Source: Stomorhina lunata (Eukaryota; Arthropoda; Insecta; Diptera; Rhiniidae). Taken from it: a stretch of DNA of 64,000 nt. A program made the translations under genes and the position numbers. The stretch spans positions 40,906,580 to 40,970,579 of the forward strand of contig OW121741.1 in assembly GCA_933228675.1 (NCBI GenBank), in the 5' to 3' direction. Below the pieces are notes generated by a model. The model was not told the origin of the DNA and searched no databases. It saw nothing but the letters and a program-made list of their open reading frames with translations. Of this stretch, positions 9,754-20,423 are shown one piece after another; position 1 is the first letter of the stretch; every line of letters begins with the position of its first letter.

Positions 9754-11600
9754 GTATGTGTTAGGTTAGGCAGGTAGCCGATGTTAAGTCAGCGTTACTT
9801 GAGTCCTGAAAGCGGACCCTTTTTGTGGTACCTGCAAAGAATAGACTGAAGAAAAAAGCACAAAGATAGTATTCCAGACCATTAATGAGAGGCTTATCTC
9901 ATCACGTAGCCCTAATAAATGAGTTTATTTTACGAATGTCAATACTCGCTAGATCTGATAAATAATACAGGAAATGCGCCCCTAAATAAAGAGCCCTTGA
10001 AATTGAAAGGGCGGGGCAGTAGCAGAGAAGATGAGTTATTGGCTCCTTCTCTTCTATGTTATGACAACTGCGACAGTAGTCATAGATTTGAAGGTTATGT
10101 CTGCTGGCATGTAGCCCAATACCCTGTTAGGGCTGAGATTAGCTCGCGGAGTCTGTAGCGAGGTAGAGTTACCAAGCAACCCCGGGTAAGAACAGATGGC
10201 GTATGGACATTAGATAGGGATTTTACAGCAGCCTAACTGTCGATACAGAAACGAATATCCCTATCGTAAACATATTCTTTGGTATCTCAACCATTTGTCT
10301 GCTTTATGTATGACCGATATCTCGGATAGAAGAATACTACATTGAGCAAGGAGCCAAAAGCAAATTTCCTTCCCAAAAAGTGGGGTGAATAATAATTCCC
10401 CTACGCCTATCTTTGTTATCTAGAGATGGGGGATCTCCAGAGATAGTCACAGTAAAGGATTTGTCAAAGAGAGGGGTGGATATGCAGTAGTCTATATGAT
10501 CAAGAATGTTAGTAATTTTATCCAGAATAGTGGAATGTCCGGTTTGTGAGTGAGACCAGGTGCCAATAGTGCTGAGTCGGACAACCGAGTTAAGGGCAAT
10601 TTGCAGTGCCATTAGTTTTACTGGGAGCCATATTAGCATGGCGAAGAGCGCCTTAGATGGAGTAGTTCTTAAGGCAGCGATAATCATTAGTGCGGACGAT
10701 CTTGAAATTTTATTGAAATAATCTCTCTAGTTTGCCTTGGTGAGTGCAGGCCACCAAACCAACGCACCATACATTAGTACGGGCTTGACCACCATGTCGA
10801 AAAGCCAGGCAGTGTTGGTAGTGTTAGCCAGGTAGTGTTGGTAGATTTAGACCCCAGGTTTTGCCAATGGCCCCTCTACATGAGTAGAGTGCAATGGATG
10901 CTTTGGACACCCTGAATTAGGTGTTTAGGCTCCAGAACAGTTTTGAGTCCAAAATGACCCCAAGATATTTAGCTTGGTCAGTAAGCACTAGTTCTACTTT
11001 ATTAAATTTTGGAAGAGTAAACGTGGGTATATTGTATTTCCGCGACAAAAGTACAAGTTCCCTTTTAGTGGGCTTGACTCCCAAGCCGTTGGAGATGCTC
11101 CAGCGGTAGAAGATCAAAAGCTGTTTCAAGACAATGTGACAGAGTGTTAAGAAATTTCCCTGACACTGCTATAGTTTTATAAGGGTCGAAACTATCAAGA
11201 GCCTTCTTTCCCTAGTAAGGTGGATGGGAGTGGACTCAAAGACGGTGTAATTAATGGCTATGTCCGCACCTAGAGGTTTACAACCTGGAAAATGGCCGCT
11301 GTCCCTTTGAATATAGGCAGCTACCGAGGGCGACGTAGTCAGGATTTTGCGAAGTCTACGAGTGTCAAAAGAACCTTCGATGCCTCTGCAAAAGTTCCTC
11401 CAAGACTGTCTCTTAGCATTTCTGACTGGATTTTTGAAGTTGTTAACGGAGGCTTCGTAGGGGGTCCAGTTAGCGGTTCTTTTGGCCTTGTTGAACAGTC
11501 GGCGACATTCTCTCCTGAGTGTCACGATGTCAAAGCACCACCAGGGGTGTCTTTTTTTACCTCTCCTGGTGGTAAGTTTACAAGCCAGGTTTGTGACTTT
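9754..11600 (-). mobile_element. I/LOA-like LINE with RNase H, decayed and internally deleted
   Basis: Minus-strand remnant of a non-LTR retrotransposon. In 5'-to-3' order it has the endonuclease-RT linker (11,525-11,290), the back part of RT (11,129-10,917 and on through 10,800-10,740), the post-RT region (10,687-10,500), a badly damaged RNase H (about 10,400-10,190) and a 3' end near CCTAACCTAACAC (9754). The RT core between linker and C-terminus is missing. The copy at 35,930-37,399 matches its 3' portion closely, which gives confidence in the 3' end. The clade (I, LOA or R1 group) is uncertain. Confidence 0.65.
10200..11560 (-). pseudogene. Broken RT-RNase H polyprotein of an I/LOA-like LINE
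   Basis: Visible pieces are ECRRLFNKAKRT...WRNFCRGIEG and RLRKIL (EN-RT linker, 11,525-11,280); GLGVKPTKRELVLLSRKY and AKYLGVILDSKL (RT palm-thumb boundary, 11,129-10,917); and ALRTTPSKALFAMLIWLP followed by GTWSHSQTGHS (10,687-10,520), which normally comes between RT and RNase H. The catalytic YADD block is absent and frameshifts separate the pieces. Reading frames on the opposite strand here (11,292-11,673) are shadows. Confidence 0.65.
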
Positions 11601-11689
11601 GTCTATTGAGTTGAGTTATAAAATGGTGGTGCAAGAAGAAAGATTGACATGGCAAGGGGAAATACGAAAATAAACTCCGATCACCTAAA

Positions 11690-14600
11690 GGGCGATGAGC
11701 ATAGTAAGGTTGCGGGCTTTCTGATATAATAGCTAAAGCCATGATGGCATGGTTTCCTTCCAATGAGAGACCAATGACAATAAAACTTAAGACAAAAGCT
11801 CATAATTTGATAATTATCAATAACTAACGATTACTGAGCAGTTGAATGTACAGTAATGTATATAATTGTGATATTAATATGACACGTGGCGACTTTAAAG
11901 TAGGCTCTAATAATACCGGTTTGGAACATTACATTGGTAAGCACGGTATCGGAGAAAGGAACAATAATGGAAAAAGATTGCTCAAACTAGGTTGCGAATA
12001 GAACATTGTAGTGGGTGGCACCATTTTCCCTCATAAATTAAATCATAAAATAACCTGGATATCACCGAACGGCGTTACTAAGAGTCAAATTGATCTCACT
12101 TTGATAAACTCTCTATCTCTCTATCTATTAAGAATTTTTTACTTGATGTACGCTCGAGACGCGGAGCTGATATAAATAGCGAACATCACATAGTTATATG
12201 TAAAATTCGATTATAGGTTGCAGCACTGAGGTCTGATACGGCGAAGAAGATCGAAAAACTAATGTAGTAAAATTGGTATTAGAGAGACATCGAAATGCCT
12301 TTATTACTTCCAAAAGGAATCGATTTCCAAATGTTATAAACAACAACGACGCATGTATTAGTGAAATCTCTAGATGTGATGTTGGTCAGCAAACACTACG
12401 ATTTTAGATCACAAAAGAAAAAAATTGGACAACACAAGCCACATGGGACTGGTAAAAAAACGAAATATTTAAAACAATATAATTTTCAATGAAAACGGAC
12501 ATGTTGAAGTCCTCCGTAAAACATATCGCGATATCTGCAATGAAATAAAAAAGTTACAAGGGAATGTGGATAGAAAAACAAGCGAGCCAAGCTGAAACAG
12601 CTGCAAGTAAAGGCGACATGGGACCTTATAAAATATATAAGGGTATTGTGTGGCAAACCAACCTACTTCTCAAAATCTACTTCTCTCAACCCTGGATGAG
12701 CAATTAATACGCTGAATGAACACTTCAAGTCAACATTAAACTATCCTATTGGATTGGAATCACTGACGGAAGCGCATAAAGAAACCAACCATGACAGTAT
12801 ATTCAACGGAATTTCAGGCAATTCACCAACAATACAAGAAGTGAATAACTCAATTAAAAGCCTAAGACGCAATGACAATATCTCAGCAGAAATGCTTTTA
12901 TACGATGTGAAGAATCGGTAAGACTGTGACAGCTATTTGTGAGTAAAATATTGGATAAGAAGATTGGTACTCCTGGGATGAAGTTATACTAGTAAAAATA
13001 AAAAAGGGTTACTCCAAAGACCGCAATAACCGCAGACATATAATACTTCTTCCAATACCAAGCACAATACTAAGTCGTGTAATTTTAAACAGAATATCCG
13101 ATGCAGTTTCCTCTACACTCCGCGGAAATCAGTTTGGGTTCAGAGAGAATTGGGTTCAGAGAGAATTGATCTGATTAATAAGTAAGAATAATACTAGAGC
13201 AATGTAATGAATTCCGCAAACCCCTCAACCTAGCGATCGACTTTATAAAGGCCTTCGACAGTGTCAATAGGGGCTATCTATTAAGAATTTTAGAAAATGT
13301 ACGTGGATTTTAAATGTCGAATTCTACACAAAGGTAAATTGTCAAATCCGTTCGATGTTACTACTGAAGTAAGACAAGGATATAACTTGTCACCTATACT
13401 TTTTACCTTCATCATCGACAACATAATGCGCACGGCTTTGAATGGTAGACATAGTATCAAATAGACACCCTTTAAACAACTCGAGGACTTGGAATACGCT
13501 GATATCTGATATCTACTAGGCCAAACCTTAGGACACCTACAAGAAAATACTAACACTGTCACTGCTGAATCTCTTTCGGCTGGGCTGGAAATCCATATTT
13601 CCAAGACAAAGAGTATGCCTGTAAGCTATGGCGCAAACCCGTCGCCACACATCAATGTGGATAACGTGGTTCTTGGATGTGTAGGTACCTTTAATTATCT
13701 TGGTAGTTTGGTATCTACAAAAGGTGGCGCCGACGAGGATATTGAATCGCGTATTAATATGGCAAAATCTGCATTCGGCATTCTCCGAGCTATTTCGAAA
13801 TCTCGGCAAATATCAACAACAACTAGGTTACGAATATATAACTCGAATGTCAAGTCCATCTTGTATTACGGTTGCGAAACGTGGAAACGCACAAATGCCA
13901 TCGATAAGCGCCTAAAAACCTTTGCCAACAAATGCTTGCTGCAAATCCTTAATATATGGTGGCCGAATCGCATAAGAAATGAAGATCTACTAAACTCGAC
14001 AAACCAAATCTCCGCTTCTATAGGGGTATGTGAAAGGAAATGGCGGTGGATAGGCCACATACTTCGAAGGCTACATACCAACATTGATCGACAAGCGCTC
14101 CGTCAAAATCCAAAGGCAAGCAGCCGCTGAGTGGGTGCACCTGCTAGAACGTTTTCTGTCATCCTTGACTCCCAGTGGAGCATAGGGCCTTAATTGGTTT
14201 CATTTATCATAATGTTTTTGCATAGACTAGGCACCTCCAAAATCCTTGTGCCAGCTGCCATAGAAGGGGGATTTCCCGCATGATTACCCCTTGGAGTAGT
14301 ATTTTCTGTAATGTTGGAAAGCAGGGAAAGCTTAAAACATCGTTAGTGCTGAGTCGATGGGTGATGAGTCCAAAGACACGAGCCACGTTTGTATAGCGGA
14401 CCGTTCGATCCGAGGCAGCCGCAAGTAATATGTTGAACAGACGCTGCATTTTCTTACTTTACCAAGTACAATTATCATAGACCCTTAGACCAAATATGTT
14501 GAAATGGCTCTAAGATAACACCCTCTCATATAAGCCCTGACCTAAAGTCCCTCACGGGTGGTTTACAGCATCTTCAGCTAGGTTGCTTAGGCTACCAGGA

Positions 14601-14840
14601 TGTACCACGAGGAGGTTAGAGTAGGAATTGAATATAGCTCTTACCTGGTAGCTGGAAACGCCAGGTAACAGCTGCGCCCTATTACATCCCCTGCTAGAAC
14701 GTGGAGAAGGTCAATTGATGCTGAGTTGCAAGCAGCAAACTATTCACGAAATGACGCATGCCTAAGATCCCGCAATAGAGTTAGATATACAAGAGTGGTA
14801 AAGGCCCTATGCTCCTCTGGGAGTCCAGGATAACAGAAGA
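11690..14840 (+). pseudogene. Decayed endonuclease-reverse transcriptase ORF of LINE copy C
   Basis: Endonuclease motifs: NERPMTIKLKTKAHNL, RGDFKVGSNN (in the place of the GDFNA box), GIGERNNNGKRLL, ITWISPNGVTKSQIDL. Linker: PTIQEVNNSIKSLRRND...ISAEMLL. RT: ILLPIPSTILSRVILNRI, GNQFGFRE, NLAIDFIKAFDSVNR (the conserved FxKAFDS box), VRQGYNLSPILFTFIID, and the catalytic box degraded to EYADI-stop (near 13,495). The C-terminal part (13,615-14,130) is open and carries HINVDN, KSAFGILRAIS, YGCETWKR and KWRWIGHILRR. The lost second catalytic Asp and the stops rule out activity. Confidence 0.75.
14152..14689 (-). mobile_element. Internally deleted RTE-like LINE (5' UTR fused to 3' tip)
   Basis: Inserted in LINE C and flanked by perfect 12-bp repeats CCTGCTAGAACG (14,140-14,151 and 14,690-14,701). 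On the minus strand it begins GGGATGTAAT, like LINE A, runs through about 500 bp of 5' UTR, and ends with the ~40-bp family 3' terminus (GCCCTATGCTCC...GACAGAAAA) with no endonuclease or RT between. Other copies of the host LINE lack it and read straight through GCATCTGCTAGAACGTGGAG. It is probably a non-autonomous derivative mobilised in trans. Confidence 0.8.
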
Positions 14841-14845
14841 AGATA

Positions 14846-16364
14846 TTCACAGCATGTCATTTGCTTCTTGTCAATATGATTTTCTTCTTTGACTTTGGGT
14901 AAAGCGATGACAGGCTAATAGGACTAAAATGATTAGGTTTCATATGAGATGTTTTTTCCAGTTGGAAAATGTTTTTTTTTTTTATTTTAACCTTTTCCAT
15001 CATACCCCTTTACCTGATAGGCAAAAGCAATTGAAATGATTGTTTTTAGTTTAAGCAAGATTTCACTTTAACTCATTCCATTTATTTTCAATTCCTATTT
15101 GATTTTTTGCAAACTCATTTCATATGATCTTTTGAAGTTCTTTCTTTTTTCTGCGTTCTTTTTCCCTTCAAGTCCTAAGTAGAAATGTATGTATGTATGT
15201 ATATGTGTAAGGATATTATATTTAGTTAACTTCCTAAAAGCAGCATGACATTGTTCTTCCTTGAATTTCAGTTTTCATTTCTTTTGTTTTTTTTTTTATT
15301 CCTTAAAATGTTCATCCTTTTAGCTTGAGTTGTTAGATGAGTTGGCGAATTTTAAGAATCCTTTTATTCCTTGTGTTTTTTTTTTTTGCTGCAAATGATT
15401 TTTCTTTTATTGTTCGCAGTGGAGAAGAAATGGGAAAAAGATGAATGAAAAAGAAAAAGAGTCAAAGGCGAAGGGATTCGCCATATACGTACATTTACGA
15501 GTAAAACGTTTTAAAATATTGTTACTTTGTCACAAATTTTGCTACACATTTTGCCAAAGACAGACAGACGGACGGACGGATGGATAAAGAAGCAAATAGA
15601 CGTTACCGGGAGACGGAAGGATATTTAAGCATTTAGACTACTTTGGTGCCAGTATGCAAACTCCGTTAAAAATACGTAATGGAAAACTTAGAAAAAAAGG
15701 TAAAATTGCCTAACAAATGATTTTTGCAAAAAAAAACAAGAATGAAAATAAAAAGGACTAAATGAAACCGCAGAGTTGGAAAATATGCTGAGATAACATG
15801 TTTAGGCTTATTTTACATGTCGTCATATTCACACACATACTCACTTATATTTATATACACACATAAATTGTTACCTTTTGCAAATAGATTTTCATATTAA
15901 ACCATGCATTTCATCATCATGATCATCTAAAGGACACACATCCAAACACACACACACACACACATATATTTTAAGTCTTTTCAAAAATTTATTTTCCTCA
16001 ACACAATTTTTTACGAGTATTTGGTTGGCAGTTTTAAATTCATGACGGCATATAAAAATAATTCCAAATTGGCTTCGATTGCCAAAAATAGCTATTTTCC
16101 CTATTCGTTTCTTTTTATTATGTCGGCACCCTACTAATCTTGTACGTTTTTGGAAGGCATGTAAAGCTAGTTGAAATGCTTATCAAGTTTTTGAGACTGA
16201 AGCGGTATAAGATATATCGGGTGTTTTAGAGTGTCACAAGTTTAATCTGATATCACTCCTTAGTTTGATAGCCTATTTAAAAGATTTTCTTTAATTTTTC
16301 TTTGTTAAGGATCATCACTCAGGGGATGACCCCTACTTATACTATGCATTGTTTTGTTTTACGA
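14846..16364. other. No gene; AT-rich with microsatellites
   Basis: Contains an ATGT run (15,186-15,202), an imperfect AGAC/GGAC run (15,558-15,584) and a CA run ending TATAT (15,946-15,970). No ORF with a recognisable domain. Confidence 0.5.
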
Positions 16365-16865
16365 AAATAGGTTATGGGAGCAGGAATATATGGAGAAGTG
16401 TTTACGGACATTTGATTTGAGCTTCCTTTCAGCGGAAAGAAAATTCCACATACGAACTGTACGGCTGAAGAACGAATTGTCTCTGTAGTGTATTGTTCTG
16501 TCTACTGGACATTAGATTAGGGATGAGCTATAACAAATAGACGTGTATTGCTAAAGAAAGTTGGAGTTTCGTGAATGAGTTCTCTGATTTCGTTAGACAC
16601 ATGCCAAAGAAGTAACGATAGAATAAAGTGACACAACCCATATTGCGACGGTGTTTCAGTGGATCAATAGAGTTGCATACCCTACTGTCATCGATGAGCG
16701 CTTTTGCTCTTTCCCGCACTCGATCGAGAAGCTGGAAAAAGAACTTTGAAGCACCGGATATATTTAGGTAGTGTAAATAGTACGGAGATCAGATGAAGCG
16801 AAATATCTCTTACACATTTTTAGAAACCCGAAGCACTTGAATGCTTCTTTCGATATTAAAAAAAT
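16365..16865 (-). pseudogene. C-terminal RT fragment of a jockey/CR1-like LINE
   Basis: Minus-strand pieces, in order: EAFKCFGFLKMCKRYF...DLRTIYTT (16,865-16,775, with a stop following), RERAKALIDD...SIDPLKHRRNMGCVTLFYRYF.GMC (16,719-16,580), and in another frame RDNSFFSRTVRMWNFLS...LKSNVRKHF ending in a stop near 16,366. This is the standard sequence order after the RT catalytic core in CR1/jockey-type LINEs. At least two frameshifts and one stop break it. The mariner copy sits about 100 bp upstream. Confidence 0.7.
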
Positions 16866-16968
16866 GTTTGCTTTAAATTTCATTATGAATCGACATACAC
16901 CGGAGCAACGCTTGCAAATGAGCTGAAACACAAATTGATATTGATTTTGAATTTCCATTTCCATTGTA

Positions 16969-17878
16969 AGGGTGGTTAAATTGTAAGGGCCGATGTTGAA
17001 TGTGAACCACACCTAAACGCCAAGTTTTTTTCCAAATTTTATTTGACATTTCTCTATTTCAGACTTACTCAATTCGAACCATGGAGAGATACACAATCCA
17101 ACAACGTGTTAAAGTTATCCAGACTTATTATGAAAATGGGCGTTCAAATCAAAATGCATATCGTGCACTTCGTGATTTTTTTGGTCAATTTGATCGTCCA
17201 AATCTGCGTACAATCGCAAAAATCGTGTAAAAATTCGAGCAAACCGGGTCTGTAGAAGATGTGAGAACACCAGTACATGCTCGTACAGCTCGTACTGCAG
17301 AAAATATTTCTGCTGTTCGCGATAGTGTAGCTGAGGCCGGTCAGGCAGTTACTGCGAATGGTGTTCGCTATCGTGAGATAATAACGAACTTTTTATGGCC
17401 CAAATTGGAAGATATGGATGTGGACGATATGTGGTTTCAGCAGGACGGTGCCACTTGCCACACAGCTAACGAAACAATGGCTCTTTTGCGCAACAAATTC
17501 AATGGCCGTTTTATCTCACGTAATGGCGATGTCAATTCGCCGCCAAGATCATGTGATTTGACACCGTTGGACTTTTTTCGTTGGGGTTATTTGAAAGAAA
17601 AGGTGTACGTCAATATTCCAGCAACAATTCAAGAGCTAAAGGATGAGATAATTCATCACATTAACGGCATAGAACCTCCATTATGCCTCAGGGTCATCGT
17701 AAATTTGGACCATCGGATGGAGGTGTGTTGCTGTGGTCGCGGCGCCCATTTGGCCGATATTTTGTTCTAACATAATTGAGTAATACCAATACATTATAAT
17801 AAAATAAAATTACAATAATTTTCTAAATAGTTTGTGTTTTATTTAAAATCAACATCGGCCCTTGAAATTTAACCACCC
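16969..17878 (+). mobile_element. Internally deleted mariner-type element
   Basis: The TIRs pair GGGTGGTTAAATTGTAAGGG at the left with the reverse complement of ...CCCTTGAAATTTAACCACCC at the right, and both continue into CCGATGTTGA. TA dinucleotides flank the ends (16,967-16,968 and 17,881-17,882, with one or two extra bases at the right end). At about 0.9 kb it is shorter than the roughly 1.3 kb usual for mariners, because the middle of the transposase is deleted. No other full-length copy is in the window. Confidence 0.8.
17081..17770 (+). pseudogene. Mariner-type transposase, internally deleted, with a stop
   Basis: The frame starts MERYTIQQRVKVIQTYY, a typical N-terminal helix-turn-helix, and reaches a TAA at 17,228-17,230 where related proteins would have a glutamine codon (inference). 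After the stop it runs FEQTGSVEDVRTPVHARTAR to RDSVAEAGQAV, where roughly 130 residues (with the first catalytic Asp) are missing. The rest keeps the second Asp in WFQQDGATCHT and the third in PPRSCDLTPLDFF, 36 residues between them by my count. It ends GAHLADILF-stop. The deletion joint shows no frame change. It cannot transpose itself, but the TIRs might still be recognised in trans. Confidence 0.8.
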
Positions 17879-17882
17879 GTTA

Positions 17883-18479
17883 TTTTCCGATGCAGACATT
17901 TCTGGCTAATCGATAAGCTGTCGAAAAACTATAAACTAAAAAGTCATTTTTTGACTACCGCTTTTGAAAAATTTAATGATGCAGTTCTATAGAGAAGAGT
18001 CTAGATATTAAGAATCAATAATTGTTTTCAAGAAAAAGTGATAGAAAAAATTGTGCTTAATGCTCTAAAACGATTTTTCATCAAACCCAGTAGCTCATGC
18101 ATCGAATATTGTTTCACAGTATTAATATGGATGCCGATTTAATAAAGATACAGAACCTTGGTTTTAGTCTGCAGAAAAAAATAACTTAATCTCGGATATA
18201 GTTAAGGAGATATCAGGACATCCAAAAAGCTCTACAAAATTCAGTGTTTTCGTTTTTCTGGACAAAAACTAAGTTGATTCGATTTTGTTCGGTGCCTCCA
18301 CTATAACCACGGGAAAGATGAAACTTTCTTCTTTATATTGAGCGAAAATTCACCGAAATTTGCCGATCGTAGAACAAAGTTAAAAATTTTCTGAAAAAAA
18401 TCACATAAATTGTTACGCATAATTTAAGAAAAAAAAGTGTTACAGTCGTTTAGGCGTAACTTTTTAATAAAATTGCATG
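17883..18479. other. No recognised feature
   Basis: AT-rich, no domain-bearing ORF and no clear repeat structure. Confidence 0.35.
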
Positions 18480-18880
18480 TAAATCCCAAAGGAGTCGACA
18501 GATTTCAACCAAAATTAGTGGAGCTCTTTTTTGGAGTGCTGAATTTCATCAATTTCTTTTGGGAATTGCGGCTTATATTGAAAAGAAAAATAAGTGAAAA
18601 AGGGGGGTCCAAAGCAGGTAAACCAAGAAGTGGACGGATTTCAACCAAAATTGGTTGAGCCCTTTGTTGGATAAATTAATAGATGTGTGACAATTTTTTT
18701 CAAATTCTATTAAGAAATCCGGTTTATACATTGAGATCAAACAAAAGTCAAAAATGGGGGTCCAAGAAAGGTACCTCAAGGAATCTCAATAAAAATTAGT
18801 ATAACTCTTTCCTGGATCAATTAATTCAAATTCTGATGAGAATTGCGGCTTAAACATTGAAAAAGGCAGATGTCAACTGG
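18480..18880 (+). repeat. Decayed tandem repeat, ~120-130 bp units
   Basis: Three diverged units share a TTTCAACCAAAAT(T/A)...TTGCGGCTTATA(C)ATTGA core (near 18,500, 18,635 and 18,775). Related units flank the mini-me-like element at 22,605-22,700 and 24,428-24,530. No protein coding. Only a general resemblance to transposon-internal repeats. Confidence 0.5.
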
Positions 18881-19585
18881 GCCCAAATTACGGCATTCGA
18901 TATCGATCGAAATCTTAGATATTTTCAAAACATTTGTATAGCATACTTTAAGGATATTCAAAATTATTTAAAAGATGCACAGTTTCCCAGCAAAACTTTG
19001 GTAATGGCAAGTACTCTGATAACTGGTTACCTTGTAACGACTACAACATACCATCCGAATAAATAATAAGTTATTACAGAAGTACTTATTTGTAATTAAG
19101 ATGGTAATTTAAACTGAATGGCCCCGGTTCAAATCCCACCAAGGGCAACAATTTTTTTCAGTTTTTTTTTTTATTAAAAGAGTCTTTTTAAATGATTTTT
19201 GAATTTTAAGAACTTAAATATTATCTTCTGTAAAAAAAATTTGAAAAACTAACTCATGTTAATGAAAAAATACCATCATGAGTCAATTTTGATTATGTAG
19301 GGGATGTTGAATACCAAACACGATTCTAATTGGTCTTAACTTGGTAAGCCCAACTTATCTGGGTCATCCTTCATCTCAACTGTGGGCACACACCTCCTCA
19401 TGGTATCACCCGGGGAGCTAGTTTAACACCCATTAATATTGTGAGTTAACATGTTCCGAGAGTTGTCCCATAAGATCGATAAAAATGGGTTAGGATTACG
19501 GGCTAGTAACCCTCTCTTGAAAAAAAATACAATGAAGAGGATAAAATTAGAATTGAAATGTCCCACTACCTAATGTTAGAGAAGG
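18881..19585. other. No gene; contains a B-box-like CGGTTCAAATCCC
   Basis: A tRNA 3'-half-like motif at 19,120-19,145 (GGCCCCGGTTCAAATCCC) is followed by a poly-T run, but I could not fold a cloverleaf. The remainder has no recognisable feature. Confidence 0.3.
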
Positions 19586-19740
19586 ATGTCCGAAACTTCG
19601 ATAGAAAGACCAAGTAGAGGAACATTTTTCAAAGCTTTGAATTGGAGAATATTCACACAAGATCGAAATCCATGGAATTCTAAAATATGCTCGGACTTTG
19701 ACATTAACAGGTTGTAACATTTAAGTAAGTAAGAGTCAAT
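19586..19740. repeat. Dispersed repeat shared with 35,650-35,800
   Basis: Both loci share GAAAGACCAAGTAGAGGAA or GAAAGGCCAAGTAGAGGAAA, followed by AAAGCTTT...TTGGAGAATAT and TTTGAC(A/T)(T/G)TAACAGGT. They are diverged copies of an unidentified repeat of at least 150 bp. Confidence 0.6.
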
Positions 19741-19954
19741 CTTATGTAAAAACTTATACAAAAAAGAAGATTTAAATTGTTTAAGTTTTAAAATAATTTT
19801 AATAAAGTTTTAAAATAATTACAAAAAATCGTATAAAAATATTTTTCCAAAAATTACAACAAAGCAAAAAAAAAGCAAAGTTATTTTCACATGATTTTGG
19901 ATCTAAAAATAAAAATTGTTTATATTAATTATAAGCTGTTAAGTTTTCAACATA

Positions 19955-20024
19955 TGAAGTAGCTCAGTGGAAGAGTCTCTGCCTAGCAGTCGGAGGGTCT
20001 GGGTTCGAGCCCCTATGGGATCAT
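19955..20024 (+). ncRNA. tRNA-like sequence, doubtful
   Basis: Has an A-box-like GTAGCTCAGTGGAAGAGTC, a plausible anticodon stem (TCTGC...CGGAG region, loop CTAGCAG) and a B-box-like GGGTTCGAGCCC. The acceptor stem does not pair and the T stem is weak, so it is more likely a tRNA-derived SINE head or tRNA pseudogene than a working tRNA. AGC would be the anticodon if it were one. Confidence 0.35.
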
Positions 20025-20423
20025 AAAAAAAAATGTGTATTTCGTTTAAAAATATATGTTTTTAATAAAACAACAACAAAAAAGTTGTTGCTGTTGTTGT
20101 TGTTTTTCAATTGCTTACCCAAGTCATTACTTTTCTGCAATTGGTAAGTACTTGCCTCCAATGACATCCCCATGTTAATGTAATGACATAAACAGCGAAT
20201 GAGTAAGTAGTTCGTGCTCAATAGTTTAACTGTTTAACTCATTATTTGGTAATGAAAAGTTTTACTGGGTTAATATATTCTTTTGAAGTTATTTGCCAAA
20301 AGATGAACAATATTAAAAGACTTTTAATTGAACAATAAATATTTTTAAAAACGAATCAAATTTCAATAAACTTTTTGCATCGAAGTAACTTTGAACATCG
20401 GTAAAGTATACTTTATGCATTAA

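Larger units (their letters stand above)
11640..14845 (+). mobile_element. RTE-like LINE copy C, long but decayed
   Basis: The longest copy of the RTE-like family. It contains endonuclease (about 11,690-12,160), linker (12,500-12,960), RT (12,990-13,960), the C-terminal block, and the 3' end GGATAACAGAAGAAG near 14,840. It is interrupted at 14,152 by a deleted relative with its own TSD. The 5' edge abuts the I/LOA-like LINE on the other strand, so the exact start is uncertain. Many stops and frameshifts make it inactive. Confidence 0.75.

Noticed and set aside
11292..11763. ORFs at 11,292-11,609, 11,482-11,673 and 11,578-11,763
   Set aside because: Antisense or out-of-frame readings of the two abutting LINE remnants.
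19955..20024. A functional tRNA-Ala(AGC) gene
   Set aside because: Boxes A and B are fair, but the acceptor stem does not pair and the T stem is weak. Listed only as tRNA-like.
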